Shown here piece by piece: positions 23,541 to 32,096 of a DNA stretch of 39,927 bases. Position numbers and translations under genes: made by a program. How positions within the stretch are numbered: position 1 is the stretch's first letter; every line of letters begins with the position of its first letter. This DNA is from Nitrospira sp. (GTDB lineage: Bacteria; Nitrospirota; Nitrospiria; Nitrospirales; Nitrospiraceae), in assembly GCA_019636945.1 (NCBI GenBank), contig JAHBWO010000025.1:1-39927 (forward strand), in the 5' to 3' direction. The notes under the pieces are model-generated. The model saw only the letters and a list, made by a program, of their open reading frames with translations, ran no database searches and was not told the DNA's origin.

Positions 23541-23990
23541 TGGGTCGTCGTCTGTCACTGGCGCTCAGCCATGCCTGTTCGCGAGCGCTCTCTTGGAAAA
23601 GACGCGGGGAGCTGAGCGGCCAATGACGGGCGAGTGAGGCGTTGACATCAATCGGGGTCCTAATGCGGCGGTTTGTCCATTGGATAACATCAGGACCAAT
23701 GCATTGGACCAGCACGTGACAGGATACCGTTCGACATAGTGCACTCCCGGGAGAAGACCCTCTCCGGTCTTTGCACTGGTGATTACATCGTGGTGATCTG
23801 AGTAGGTAAACCATCTTGTACAATTCTGTGTCCTGCATACTCCGTTACCGACAATGTCCTTGTTTTTTCATGCAGAGGCTCACGCAAGGCCCTGTTTTTT
23901 CAGCGCTTCCCTCCCCCACTTCTCCATATGCTGGGCATACCGATTGCTTTACAACCCACTCGACTTTGGTTGAACCGATGGAGGCCTGAT
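23541..23990. other. Gene-free stretch of 450 bases with a structured element
   Basis: I see no convincing gene on either strand between the diguanylate cyclase and the TPR protein. Several inverted repeats occur, the most compact at 23738-23777, and a weak TACAAT box near 23820. Confidence 0.5.
23738..23777. repeat. Nested inverted repeats (possible structured RNA or DNA site)
   Basis: The outer arms AGTGCA (23738-23743) and TGCACT (23772-23777) enclose a perfect 10-base palindrome CTCCCGGGAG (23744-23753) and a hairpin AAGACC/GGTCTT with a 6-base loop (23754-23771). The three parts abut exactly. Confidence 0.4.
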
Positions 23991-24512
23991 ATGGCTGCGA
24001 GACAAGGTATTGGAATCCTCCTCATGCTCGTTATTGTTTTCTCAGCAGGTCAGCCATTTGCCGCCCCTGCGCAGCGTCAGGATGCACCCCGTCATCTCTA
24101 TGATCGCATCATGGAGGAATTCAAACACCGCGACTACGAAGCGGCGATGGCCGGTTTTCGCCTGTTCATTGAGCTCCACGGTCAATCCGCACTGGCAGCC
24201 AACGCACAATACTGGATTGGAGAATGCCAGTTTCGTACTCGGCGATATCGAGACGCCCTACAGTCCTTCTACGACGTCGTGTCCAATTACCCGCTCAGCC
24301 CAAAGTTGGCCGCCTCGACTCTCAAGCTGGGCCAGACCTATATCAAACTGAGAGATCAAGAGAAGGCCCGTCTGATGTTCGATCGTGTTATCGATCAATA
24401 TCCGGAAAGTCCCGAAGCAGAAGTTGCGCGCAAGGCGGTCGAAGCGCTGTCCCCCAGCGAAGAGCCCTCCACATTGTCACCGCAGCTCCAATCTGAGCGA
24501 TCAAACGATTGA
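23991..24512 (+). CDS. Exported TPR protein, CpoB/YbgF C-terminal-like
   Basis: A protein of 173 residues. A signal peptide (about 1-25, GIGILLMLVIVFSAGQPFAA) is followed by three tetratricopeptide repeats: MEEFKHRDYEAAMAGFRLFI, AQYWIGECQFRTRRYRDALQ and LKLGQTYIKLRDQEKARLMF. Each is followed by the spaced Pro typical of YbgF/CpoB (YPLSPK, YPESPEA). CpoB coordinates peptidoglycan synthesis with Tol-Pal; this copy lacks the N-terminal coiled coil and lies away from tol-pal, so it is only a relative. ATG 23991 has a strong GGAGG 6 bases upstream. The frame continues to 23928 without a better start. Confidence 0.8.
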   Translation: MAARQGIGILLMLVIVFSAGQPFAAPAQRQDAPRHLYDRIMEEFKHRDYEAAMAGFRLFIELHGQSALAANAQYWIGECQFRTRRYRDALQSFYDVVSNYPLSPKLAASTLKLGQTYIKLRDQEKARLMFDRVIDQYPESPEAEVARKAVEALSPSEEPSTLSPQLQSERSND

Positions 24513-24633
24513 CGGTTCCGAAGGAAGAGGCACTCGAAGCGCGAGCGAGGCAAGAGATCCCGGCAAAGATACCTCCCCACCATCATTGCCATTCCAACAC
24601 CCGCCCCGTTGGACAACTCGATTGATACAGATC

Positions 24634-25143
24634 TTAATCCTCTGCAGTAAGTTCCAATCGAGTGGCGAGATGTGCGAGAGGGTACGTCCTCTTGGCCTGA
24701 AGCTTCCTCAGCTTGATCCCGGCCGTATCAAGCAAGGACTCGATGATTTGTTGTGATTCCACCTGATGAAGTTCATGGGATTGAGGTTCAATCTGCACCA
24801 CCTGCTCAACTTGACGGGACCCTGGGTGCACCAACGCAAAGTCAACCCGCTTCAGAGCAAGATGACGGAGGACCTGGACTCGTTCCTTCCCCCCTGCATC
24901 GACCGTGAGAAATGAGCCGAGCGGCACCTTGGCAAAGACAAGATAGCGTTCTTGGACGACCATTCGCAGGAGGTTATAGAGCGCGACTTCGTCTTCAGCC
25001 AAGAGCGGAGTCGGGCTGAGGGTGACATCAGAAGGCATCATACTGCGAGACACCGCTTTCTTGCTTCGGCGCGTTCGTCTTCGATACCACCAGATACCGA
25101 AGATGATCAAGGTGAGAACCGTCACAAGCAGTAGAAGCTTCAT
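24634..25143 (-). CDS. DUF2726-family membrane-anchored protein
   Basis: A protein of 169 residues. One N-terminal membrane helix (LLLLVTVLTLIIFGIWWYRRR) is followed by basic residues and a linker. A DUF2726-like domain starts at about 50: LAEDEVALYNLLRMVVQERYLVF, LGSFLTVDAG, LKRVDFALVHPGSRQVEQVVQIE, and a C-terminal AGIKLRKLQAKRTYPLAHL. DUF2726 belongs to a restriction-endonuclease-like fold, where an Asp (VDFAL) and a Glu (QIE) are the usual residues; both are present. Nuclease activity has not been shown and may be absent in membrane-anchored forms. It begins 6 bases after the anmK stop and is presumably in the same operon. Confidence 0.7.
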   Translation of the reverse strand: MKLLLLVTVLTLIIFGIWWYRRRTRRSKKAVSRSMMPSDVTLSPTPLLAEDEVALYNLLRMVVQERYLVFAKVPLGSFLTVDAGGKERVQVLRHLALKRVDFALVHPGSRQVEQVVQIEPQSHELHQVESQQIIESLLDTAGIKLRKLQAKRTYPLAHLATRLELTAED

Positions 25144-25149
25144 CGTCGT

Positions 25150-26340
25150 TTACTTTCTCCGTCGACCCGGATGTAATCGCTCATACCATCCCGGCCCACT
25201 TGGAACAATACAACCCAACAGCCTGGGAGACGCGGCGCCTGTCACCGCCGGAACGTTCCCGCACTGCTCCATCACCGTTTGATAGGCCAAAATCGCAAAG
25301 GCCACCGACTCCAGCGCCTTACTATCCCAGCCGTGCGCCTCAAAGGTGGTGACCGGAACCGGAGCAAACACAGCCTTCAGATGCTCCATAATTGCCCGGT
25401 TTCTCACTCCGCCTCCGCCGACGATCACTTCATCGATCCCACCCTTGACCCAGCGCCGTGCCGTGCCAACGGCCTCAGCAGTCCATCGTGTACAGGTGGC
25501 CAACAGATCCTCGACCGATAGTTTGCGCGCCTGCGGCCAGCTGAGTAACTCCGTCTGCATGGCCTCCCCAAACATTTCCCGACCGGTCGATTTGGGAGGC
25601 GCCTGAGAGAGATAGGGATAGGCCAACAGTTTTGCCAACAATCGTGAATCGACCCGCCCCTTGGCCGCGAGGCGTCCATCACGGTCCATGGTGAAACGGC
25701 CATTCGTGCTCCGGAACATAATGCCATCCAGGACCATATTGGCCGGACCCGTGTCAAATGCCATCAACCCGTCCCCTCCGGCTCCACGCGGCAGGTAGGT
25801 GACATTGCTGATCCCCCCAAGGTTGACAATGAGTCGCCCCCGGCGGTGATGTTGAAACAGCAAGGCATGGATACCCGGCGTCAGCGGCGCTCCCTGTCCA
25901 CCAGCGGCAATATCGCGGGGGCGAAAGTTGGCGACCGTGGTAATTCCAGTCCTCTCAGCAATAACCGCGGGCTCGCCAATTTGGAGGGTAGACCGGATCG
26001 CCCCAACCCGCGTATCCTTAATTCCATTCGGCAGATGGTGCACAGTCTGGCCATGAGACCCGATAAGATCAACCTCTTCGGCTGTTAACTGAGCGGCTCG
26101 AATCGCTCCCAGCGCGGCATCAGCGAACCATTCCCCCAGCAGCGCATTCAGATGACACAGATCGGCGACCGTCCCTGATACCGATGCGGAGAGAAGTCGC
26201 TGCTGGAGCGAGCGCGGATAGGGAAGCGAATAGAATGCTCCCATCTCTACCTCAAGTCGAGTTGCTTTCCGAACAATTGACACTAATGCAGCATCAACGC
26301 CATCGGCAGACGTTCCCGACATGAGCCCAACGACCTTCAT
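25150..26340 (-). CDS. anmK: Anhydro-N-acetylmuramic acid kinase
   Basis: Phosphorylates and opens the 1,6-anhydro ring of anhydro-MurNAc, salvaging cell-wall turnover products. From ATG 26340 the protein has 396 residues and begins MKVVGLMSGTSADGVDAAL, the family signature. Later blocks are GSHGQTVHHLP, VANFRPRDIAAGGQGAPLTP, VNLGGISNVTYLP, MAFDTGPANMVLD and VIVGGGGVRNRAIM, covering the ASKHA-fold phosphate, sugar and adenosine sites. AGGAAAGG lies just upstream; ATG 26349 is an alternative three codons earlier. The frame to 26505 is unlikely. Other peptidoglycan-recycling genes are not adjacent. The DUF2726 gene follows. Confidence 0.95.
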   Translation of the reverse strand: MKVVGLMSGTSADGVDAALVSIVRKATRLEVEMGAFYSLPYPRSLQQRLLSASVSGTVADLCHLNALLGEWFADAALGAIRAAQLTAEEVDLIGSHGQTVHHLPNGIKDTRVGAIRSTLQIGEPAVIAERTGITTVANFRPRDIAAGGQGAPLTPGIHALLFQHHRRGRLIVNLGGISNVTYLPRGAGGDGLMAFDTGPANMVLDGIMFRSTNGRFTMDRDGRLAAKGRVDSRLLAKLLAYPYLSQAPPKSTGREMFGEAMQTELLSWPQARKLSVEDLLATCTRWTAEAVGTARRWVKGGIDEVIVGGGGVRNRAIMEHLKAVFAPVPVTTFEAHGWDSKALESVAFAILAYQTVMEQCGNVPAVTGAASPRLLGCIVPSGPGWYERLHPGRRRK

Positions 26341-26584
26341 GCGCGACATCCTTTCCTGACCATACCACGTCTCATGGGCTGTGTGCGCTACGCTAATCGA
26401 ACTCACGGAGATGGTCAAGGAGACGAATGGCCAGGGCCAATCAAGAGATTGCAAAAACCCATGAGTGTGGTTCCGGATTTGCTCGGCTCTCGACCATATG
26501 ATCAAGTTGCCGCCTCATCCCGACACGGACTGTGCCCTGCTTGATGGACGCGCTTAAGATGGCGTTGACAGAGCGAAAACCTGG

Positions 26585-27544
26585 ATGCTACGGTCGCCGC
26601 CGATGTTTCGTCTCACCTACAAATGCATGCGGGGTATTGGGTTTGCTCTCCTCACGCTTGTTATATGGTCTGCCTTCTTCATCCCAACAGTAAACGCTCG
26701 TGACCCAATTCCTATCGTCGTCACTATTCCCGTCTTAAGGGACCTGACCGAACAGGTCGGTGGCCCGTTTGTACAGGTGAAGTCTTTGCTGAGTGGCTAT
26801 GAAAACGAACATACCTACTCCCCCAAACCCAGTGATTTGGTCGCGGTCCGCAAGGCTCACCTCCTGTTCGAGGTCGGCCTTGGGCTTGAAGTTTGGGTCA
26901 CCTCGTTGGTGAAAAATTCCGGAAGTACCAGATTACGCGTCATCACAACATCCCAGGGCGTTGAGCTTCTTCCTGACGATGGAGAGGCCCACGAAGAGAG
27001 CCATCCGGGAACGCATGGCGCCGAATCTGGAGGGAATCCACATATTTGGTTGGATCCCGTGAATGTCAGCATCATGTTGCACCACATCACCCGGGCCCTC
27101 ATCGACGTTGATCCGGTTCATGCAGCCGATTTTCAAGCAAATCAGGACGCCTATCTGCAACGACTTGCACACGTCCAACAGGAGCTGATGAAGCGCACTG
27201 AACGCCTCCCGGACCGGCGTTTCATCGCACATCATCCGGCTTGGCCCTACCTTGCCAAGCGATTTAGCTTTCAGATCGTCGACACGATCCATACCCAGTC
27301 CGGGACAGAACCCTCCGCCCTACACCTTCAGCAGTTGATTACGAAGATTAACAGCCATCATATTCGGGTCATCGCCTCAGAAGTTCAGCTGAGCCAACGG
27401 CTTCCGGAACTGCTGTCACGAGATACTAAAGCTCGTGTTGTTGTGCTGACCACGATGCCGGGTGGAATTCCGGGAACTGACAGTTACCTAGACATGCTTC
27501 GTTACAATGTGCTCCAATTAGTTGGCGCGTTGGAGTCCACCTAG
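26585..27544 (+). CDS. znuA: Zinc-type ABC transporter substrate-binding protein (ZnuA-like)
   Basis: A periplasmic metal-binding protein of 319 residues in the cluster A-I (ZnuA/TroA/PsaA) family. A signal sequence (about 14-38, MRGIGFALLTLVIWSAFF) is followed by IPIVVTIPVLRDLTEQVGG. Likely metal His residues are in EHTYSPKPSDL, GGNPHIWLDP and AHHPAWPYLAKRF. A His/acid-rich loop (GEAHEESHPGTHGAESGG) lies between the first two, a feature of zinc-specific ZnuA. The usual fourth Asp near the C-terminus is not evident (VLTTMPGG there). Mn or Fe cannot be excluded. The ATPase gene follows after 22 bases. Confidence 0.88.
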   Translation: MLRSPPMFRLTYKCMRGIGFALLTLVIWSAFFIPTVNARDPIPIVVTIPVLRDLTEQVGGPFVQVKSLLSGYENEHTYSPKPSDLVAVRKAHLLFEVGLGLEVWVTSLVKNSGSTRLRVITTSQGVELLPDDGEAHEESHPGTHGAESGGNPHIWLDPVNVSIMLHHITRALIDVDPVHAADFQANQDAYLQRLAHVQQELMKRTERLPDRRFIAHHPAWPYLAKRFSFQIVDTIHTQSGTEPSALHLQQLITKINSHHIRVIASEVQLSQRLPELLSRDTKARVVVLTTMPGGIPGTDSYLDMLRYNVLQLVGALEST

Positions 27545-27566
27545 CAGCCGCTCAGGAAATCCATTC

Positions 27567-28385
27567 ATGTCTTCGGATGGAACAGAAGGATCCGTGTCTA
27601 CCGGCCGCAGTCCGATTATCCATTTCGATCATGCATCCTTCGGTTTTCCTGGGTTGATTGCGCTCAAGGATATTTCCCTGCCCATTTACGACGGCGAGTT
27701 TGTTGGCGTGATCGGTCCAAACGGATCGGGCAAAACAACACTTTGCCGCGCCGTGTTAGGACTGCTTCCGCCGATGGAAGGCCACCTGCATATCTTTGAT
27801 TGTGCCTGCAGCGAACTCCGCTGCCATCACCGGGCCCAGATCGGGTACCTTCCACAAAAGGGAGTGGTTGATCGCAACTTTCCTGTGACCGTTCTTGAGA
27901 CGGTGATGATGGGACGTTATGGTGCCCTTGGACTGCTGAAGAGACCTGGGAAGAAGGATCGTCAGATCGCAATGGACGCCCTCGCGCAAGTTGACATGGC
28001 ATCTCATAAAGATACGGCGCTCGGCCATCTATCCGGCGGGCAGCAGCAGCGGGTCTTCATCGCGAGAGCGTTGGCACAGCAACCCAAAGTACTCATCCTT
28101 GATGAGCCCACAACCGGATTGGATATCACCATGCAGCACAACGTCATTGAGCTCGTCCAGCATCTTCATGACGAACTCAAGCTGACCGTGCTGCTCATCA
28201 CGCATGATATTAATATGATCCGGTCGAGAGTGGATCGACTCGTGCTCCTCAAAACCAGGCTCTACGCCGCCGGTCCCCCAGCCGAAGTCCTCAAACCGGA
28301 GATCCTCCACCAAGTCTACGGGAAAGAGCTTGTGATTACCGAGAAAGATCTCGTCATCGTCGAAGACTACCATCATCACCACTAG
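27567..28385 (+). CDS. znuC: Zinc-type ABC transporter ATP-binding protein (ZnuC-like)
   Basis: Cytoplasmic ATPase of 272 residues that powers the metal importer. Walker A is GPNGSGKTT, the Q-loop block is QIGYLPQKG, the signature is LSGGQQQRVFIARALAQQPK, Walker B is VLILDEPTTGLD, and the switch His is in LLITHDINMI. YLPQK and the length fit ZnuC/TroB-type ATPases. ATG 27567 is preferred because AGGA lies 9 bases upstream; the longer frame from 27522 lacks support. The protein ends in four consecutive His (EDYHHHH), a possible metal-responsive tail. The next gene on this strand is an unrelated lipoprotein, then the permease. Confidence 0.92.
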   Translation: MSSDGTEGSVSTGRSPIIHFDHASFGFPGLIALKDISLPIYDGEFVGVIGPNGSGKTTLCRAVLGLLPPMEGHLHIFDCACSELRCHHRAQIGYLPQKGVVDRNFPVTVLETVMMGRYGALGLLKRPGKKDRQIAMDALAQVDMASHKDTALGHLSGGQQQRVFIARALAQQPKVLILDEPTTGLDITMQHNVIELVQHLHDELKLTVLLITHDINMIRSRVDRLVLLKTRLYAAGPPAEVLKPEILHQVYGKELVITEKDLVIVEDYHHHH

Positions 28386-28488
28386 CCTAATTGGTGGTAT
28401 CTCCCTACTTCTGAAGGCTGCTGTTCTATTGGCATAAGCTTAGGTACGAACCCTACAATAGCCTCCTTCATTCATGGGGGAGCCAATC

Positions 28489-31089
28489 ATGAACCATGCT
28501 GTCCGTAGTCTACTCTTCTTCAGCTGCATAGCGTGTCTCGTAGCTTCTCTTTCAAGCTGCAGTAGTGGCGGCGGAGAGGGAGCACCTCCTCCTGCTTCGA
28601 ACACACCACAGACCGTAGTTTCCGGAACGGTTCAGGCCCCAGGTGGACAAGTCGCCTTTTTCAAGAAGAACAACTTGGGAGATCTCTTTGTGTCAAAAGC
28701 CCATGCAGCATTGACTGGCCTCGTCAATGTTCCAGACAGCACCATCGTTCAACTGGCTAGACTTAATGCCAATGCGACGAACTTTAGCGTGCTCACGACA
28801 ACGACGACCTCTGGAGGACGGTACTCCTTTAATCTCACTGCTCTAGGGTTGGAGCCCGCAAGTGATCTGATGGTTCGTGTGGCTGGCCCCGGCGGGAAAG
28901 AGATGCGATCTTTTGTTGTCGGCACTGTGACCGATATTAACCCAGCATCCGAAGCAGCCTATCAACTGGCAGTTCAATCGCTCAACGGTGGACCTATGAG
29001 CAATCTTACCCTTCAGGAGGCATCCGATATCAGCGGTGCAGTTGGATTGATCGGCGCCCTACAGAACCTTGGGACAGCAACATCAATTGACCAGGCTGTA
29101 GACCTCGTCAAGACCACAGTTGGAACTAATGCTCAGCTAACAGGATTTCTTGCTGCAGCTGCTACGAATGGACAAACGCCTCAAGGAACAGGAGACATCG
29201 GAAACTTTTTCCCTTTCGAACACGGGAACATTTGGCGATACCAGGGAGCAAGATCTATTTCAGGGTCACCCTCGGTAAACTATGAGACTAATATTCTTAT
29301 CTCAGGACAGGGCCCTGCTCCCAACCATGGAGTGAATAGCACGATCTTTTCTGAAACCAACGACGAAGGAGAGAACAGAGCAGAAAAGAGCTACAGCGTA
29401 AAGGGAATGACCGGTATCACTTCATACGGAAATGACGATCCTAACGACGATGTCACGCGACAATTAGCTCCGTACCAAGCCGTGCATTTCCCATTGGCAA
29501 CCGGCACGACTACACTACTTTCTGAACGCACTGGCCTCGACTGGGGTAATGACGAAGATGGGGATGGGGCAAACGAGAGCTATACGCTCAAGCTTTCTCA
29601 AACAGGGCTCGGCATAGAAAGTATAACGGTTCCAGCTGGTACGTTTCCCCAAAGCCTACGCATGGAATTAAAGGCCGTGTTTATCGTGAGTTTCACAAAA
29701 GGTGGAGCCGCAACAGTCACACAAACCAACACCACGTGGCTCGTACCGGGGGTTGGCCAAGTTAAGGAGATCGTGGAAGCTCAGATTGAGGATGGGCCAG
29801 TTATTGCCTCCATCACAGAACAGTTACTTGGATATGTTGTCAATGGACAAGGAAGTGGTTTGCGAATTGAAATCACCCCCTCATCCGTCTCGCTTCCTGA
29901 GGGCCAAACGCTACAGCTACGCGCCACTGCGTTTGATCAAAGCAATAACCCCATTCCTGGAATTCAGTTTTTCTGGAAATCCGCTGACCCATCTGTTGCG
30001 AGTGTGTCAGAAACGGGTCTGGTTACAGCTGCTCAAATGGGCACAACCAATATTTCAGTTTTTGGCGGCAGCAATCTGGTCCCCGTGACCGTTAGCAATG
30101 TTCACACCCTGTCCATTGCCACCAATGATCTTGGCTACGACAGGATCTCTGGGAAGCTATACGCCTCCACCCCTGGAAGTCAGGGCAGCATCATTACGAT
30201 AGACCCCGTAACTCGAGCACGAGGAACATCGGTCGTAGTCGGCAATGAGCCGAATAAGATTGCCATTTCTGATAACGGACAGTTCTTATATGTGAGTCTT
30301 GATAACGAAAGTACGATTCGAAGACTGAGCTTGCCTTCCTTGACGTCTAATTTAGTTATCCCATTAGGGACTCCGCCTTCTACAACTCCCCAGGAGTATC
30401 TATGCGGTAAGGACATTGATGTTCTACCGAGTAACGCTCGTGGTATTGTCGTGGCTCGGGCCAGGCACCTTGCATCCGGCTCATGCAATTTCAACGAAGC
30501 GTATGAGGCTGTCGTCTTTCAAGATGGGACTGAGCTCCCAAATACATCTGGTGCACAAGGGCCAGTATCCGTGCACTTTGTCGAATTTGGCGATTCTAGT
30601 GCTCTTTTATATGCCTTGGGAACATTCAGCCCCGGCTCACTTTCACGGATTTCGGTTACGCCTTCTGGGCTCTCGCTTATAGACTTCAGCCGGTTAGACA
30701 ATTGGCCAGGTCGTGATTTTAAATACAGTAATGGTCGTATTTATACGGCAAGTGGATATGTACTCGATTCATTAACCTATAATGTTGTAGGCTCCTTTAC
30801 TCGCGATGGGAATCCCTCCGGAGGAGGTTCTAGTGTCACAGTCGATCCTGTTTCTCACAAGGTGTTTTTCGTGACAGGAGGAGCCAATGATTCTACGGCA
30901 TCTGTTCAGGTATATGATATGAGTTCTCTTGCGTTCCTCGGGTCCGTCGACATTCCTAATTTGGGTGTTCCGACCGTACCACAATTTACAAGGTACACTG
31001 GCCTCGTGCGATGGGGATCGAATGGGCTTGCCTTTCGAACATCATCACATACGGTGGTACTTCTCAAGTCTCCACTCGTTGGGCCTTAA
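28489..31089 (+). CDS. Large Ig-like / beta-propeller lipoprotein inside the zinc importer operon
   Basis: An 866-residue lipoprotein. The signal peptide ends in a lipobox with Cys24 (VASLSSCSSGGG). The Ser/Gly/Pro-rich tether leads to about 220 residues with no recognised domain, including a Big/carboxypeptidase-like strand block (TTTSGGRYSFNLTALGLEPA), then a beta-rich region (EHGNIWRYQGARSISG, FPQSLRMELKAVF). A bacterial Ig-like (Big_2) domain follows at about 465-545 (EITPSSVSLPEGQTLQLRAT, SADPSVASVSETGLVTA). The C-terminal 320 residues look like a YVTN-type beta-propeller (LGYDRISGKLYASTP, NKIAISDNGQFLYVSL). ATG 28489 is preceded by GGGGGAG. Codon use is visibly more AT-rich than in neighbours. 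The function is unknown; it could be surface-exposed. Confidence 0.8.
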   Translation: MNHAVRSLLFFSCIACLVASLSSCSSGGGEGAPPPASNTPQTVVSGTVQAPGGQVAFFKKNNLGDLFVSKAHAALTGLVNVPDSTIVQLARLNANATNFSVLTTTTTSGGRYSFNLTALGLEPASDLMVRVAGPGGKEMRSFVVGTVTDINPASEAAYQLAVQSLNGGPMSNLTLQEASDISGAVGLIGALQNLGTATSIDQAVDLVKTTVGTNAQLTGFLAAAATNGQTPQGTGDIGNFFPFEHGNIWRYQGARSISGSPSVNYETNILISGQGPAPNHGVNSTIFSETNDEGENRAEKSYSVKGMTGITSYGNDDPNDDVTRQLAPYQAVHFPLATGTTTLLSERTGLDWGNDEDGDGANESYTLKLSQTGLGIESITVPAGTFPQSLRMELKAVFIVSFTKGGAATVTQTNTTWLVPGVGQVKEIVEAQIEDGPVIASITEQLLGYVVNGQGSGLRIEITPSSVSLPEGQTLQLRATAFDQSNNPIPGIQFFWKSADPSVASVSETGLVTAAQMGTTNISVFGGSNLVPVTVSNVHTLSIATNDLGYDRISGKLYASTPGSQGSIITIDPVTRARGTSVVVGNEPNKIAISDNGQFLYVSLDNESTIRRLSLPSLTSNLVIPLGTPPSTTPQEYLCGKDIDVLPSNARGIVVARARHLASGSCNFNEAYEAVVFQDGTELPNTSGAQGPVSVHFVEFGDSSALLYALGTFSPGSLSRISVTPSGLSLIDFSRLDNWPGRDFKYSNGRIYTASGYVLDSLTYNVVGSFTRDGNPSGGGSSVTVDPVSHKVFFVTGGANDSTASVQVYDMSSLAFLGSVDIPNLGVPTVPQFTRYTGLVRWGSNGLAFRTSSHTVVLLKSPLVGP

Positions 31090-31094
31090 GAGCA

Positions 31095-31925
31095 ATGCTT
31101 GACCTCCTCGCCTATGACTTCATGCAACGCTCTCTCCTCGCTGCGGCAATGGTCGGTGGGCTCTGTTCGATCATCGGTGTGTTTGTTGTCCTACGGGGAC
31201 TCGCCTTCGTCGGTGCCGGAACATCCCACGCTGCCTTTGCAGGGGTGGCACTAGGCTATTTGATGGGCTGGCCACCACTGCTCCTAGCGATTGTATTTGG
31301 TTTGGCGACAGTCTGGATCACCGGCTGGGTCGAGGAACGAGGCCGGATGAAACTCGATGTCTCCATCGGGATTCTCTATACGACGACCATGGCACTAGGC
31401 ATCCTCTTTATCGGACTGATGAAGAGCTACAATGCCGAGGTCTACGGCTATCTCTTCGGCAGCGTGCTCTCCGTCACGCCCGAAGAGCTGCGTATCATCG
31501 GTGCGTTGAGCGTGCTGGTGTTGAGCGTGCTGCTCCTGTTTGCCAAAGAACTCTATTTCATTGCGTTCGATCAGGAAATGGCCGAAGCTTCCGGCGTTCC
31601 GGCTCGGCAGATGTTTTTTCTGTTGCTGACGCTCGTTGCACTCACCGTCGTGGTGTCGCTCAAGACAGTGGGGGCCATTCTCGTCTTTGCCATGATTCTG
31701 ATTCCGGCTTCGACGGCCTATCAACTCACACATAGCCTGAGGACCTTAACCCTGTATTCTGCAGGCTTCGGAATCACAACCTCGGTCCTAGGAGTTTTGA
31801 TTTCCGCCATCTGGGACGTTCCCTCAGGGCCGGCGATTGTGCTGTTGGCCACCGCCATATTCTTTGCGGCGGTTCTCTTCTCACCTAAGCGAGTAAGACG
31901 CACCGAAATCGTTCACTCTCATTAG
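31095..31925 (+). CDS. znuB: Zinc-type ABC transporter permease (ZnuB/TroC-like)
   Basis: An inner-membrane permease of 276 residues with about eight to nine helices, of the ABC-3 family. Typical blocks: MQRSLLAAAMVGGLCSIIGV, FVVLRGLAFVGAGTSHAAF, the coupling region YLFGSVLSVTPEEL, QEMAEASGVPAR and VGAILVFAMILIPASTAYQL. It completes the importer with the binding protein and ATPase upstream. ATG 31095 lies 5 bases after the lipoprotein stop without a strong ribosome site, so it probably depends on translational coupling to that gene. The open frame extends to 31011 inside the lipoprotein gene. Confidence 0.93.
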   Translation: MLDLLAYDFMQRSLLAAAMVGGLCSIIGVFVVLRGLAFVGAGTSHAAFAGVALGYLMGWPPLLLAIVFGLATVWITGWVEERGRMKLDVSIGILYTTTMALGILFIGLMKSYNAEVYGYLFGSVLSVTPEELRIIGALSVLVLSVLLLFAKELYFIAFDQEMAEASGVPARQMFFLLLTLVALTVVVSLKTVGAILVFAMILIPASTAYQLTHSLRTLTLYSAGFGITTSVLGVLISAIWDVPSGPAIVLLATAIFFAAVLFSPKRVRRTEIVHSH

Positions 31926-32096
31926 CCACCGTGTTAAGCTCCATGAAGTACTGCCATCATCACTGGATGGTATGCCGAGTTGACCAAAGCATTGGATCGT
32001 AGTCGTCTCGACAGTGTCATCAACACCAGGAGTGACGGGCCTTCTCGGCTTGGCAGCTCAAGGGGTTTCCTTTCACTAGGGGAACGGAGGTGTGGT

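Noticed and set aside
28362..28385. The His tail as a cloning vector artefact
   Set aside because: The four His codons are followed directly by a native stop and ordinary genomic sequence with the next gene; no vector features are seen.
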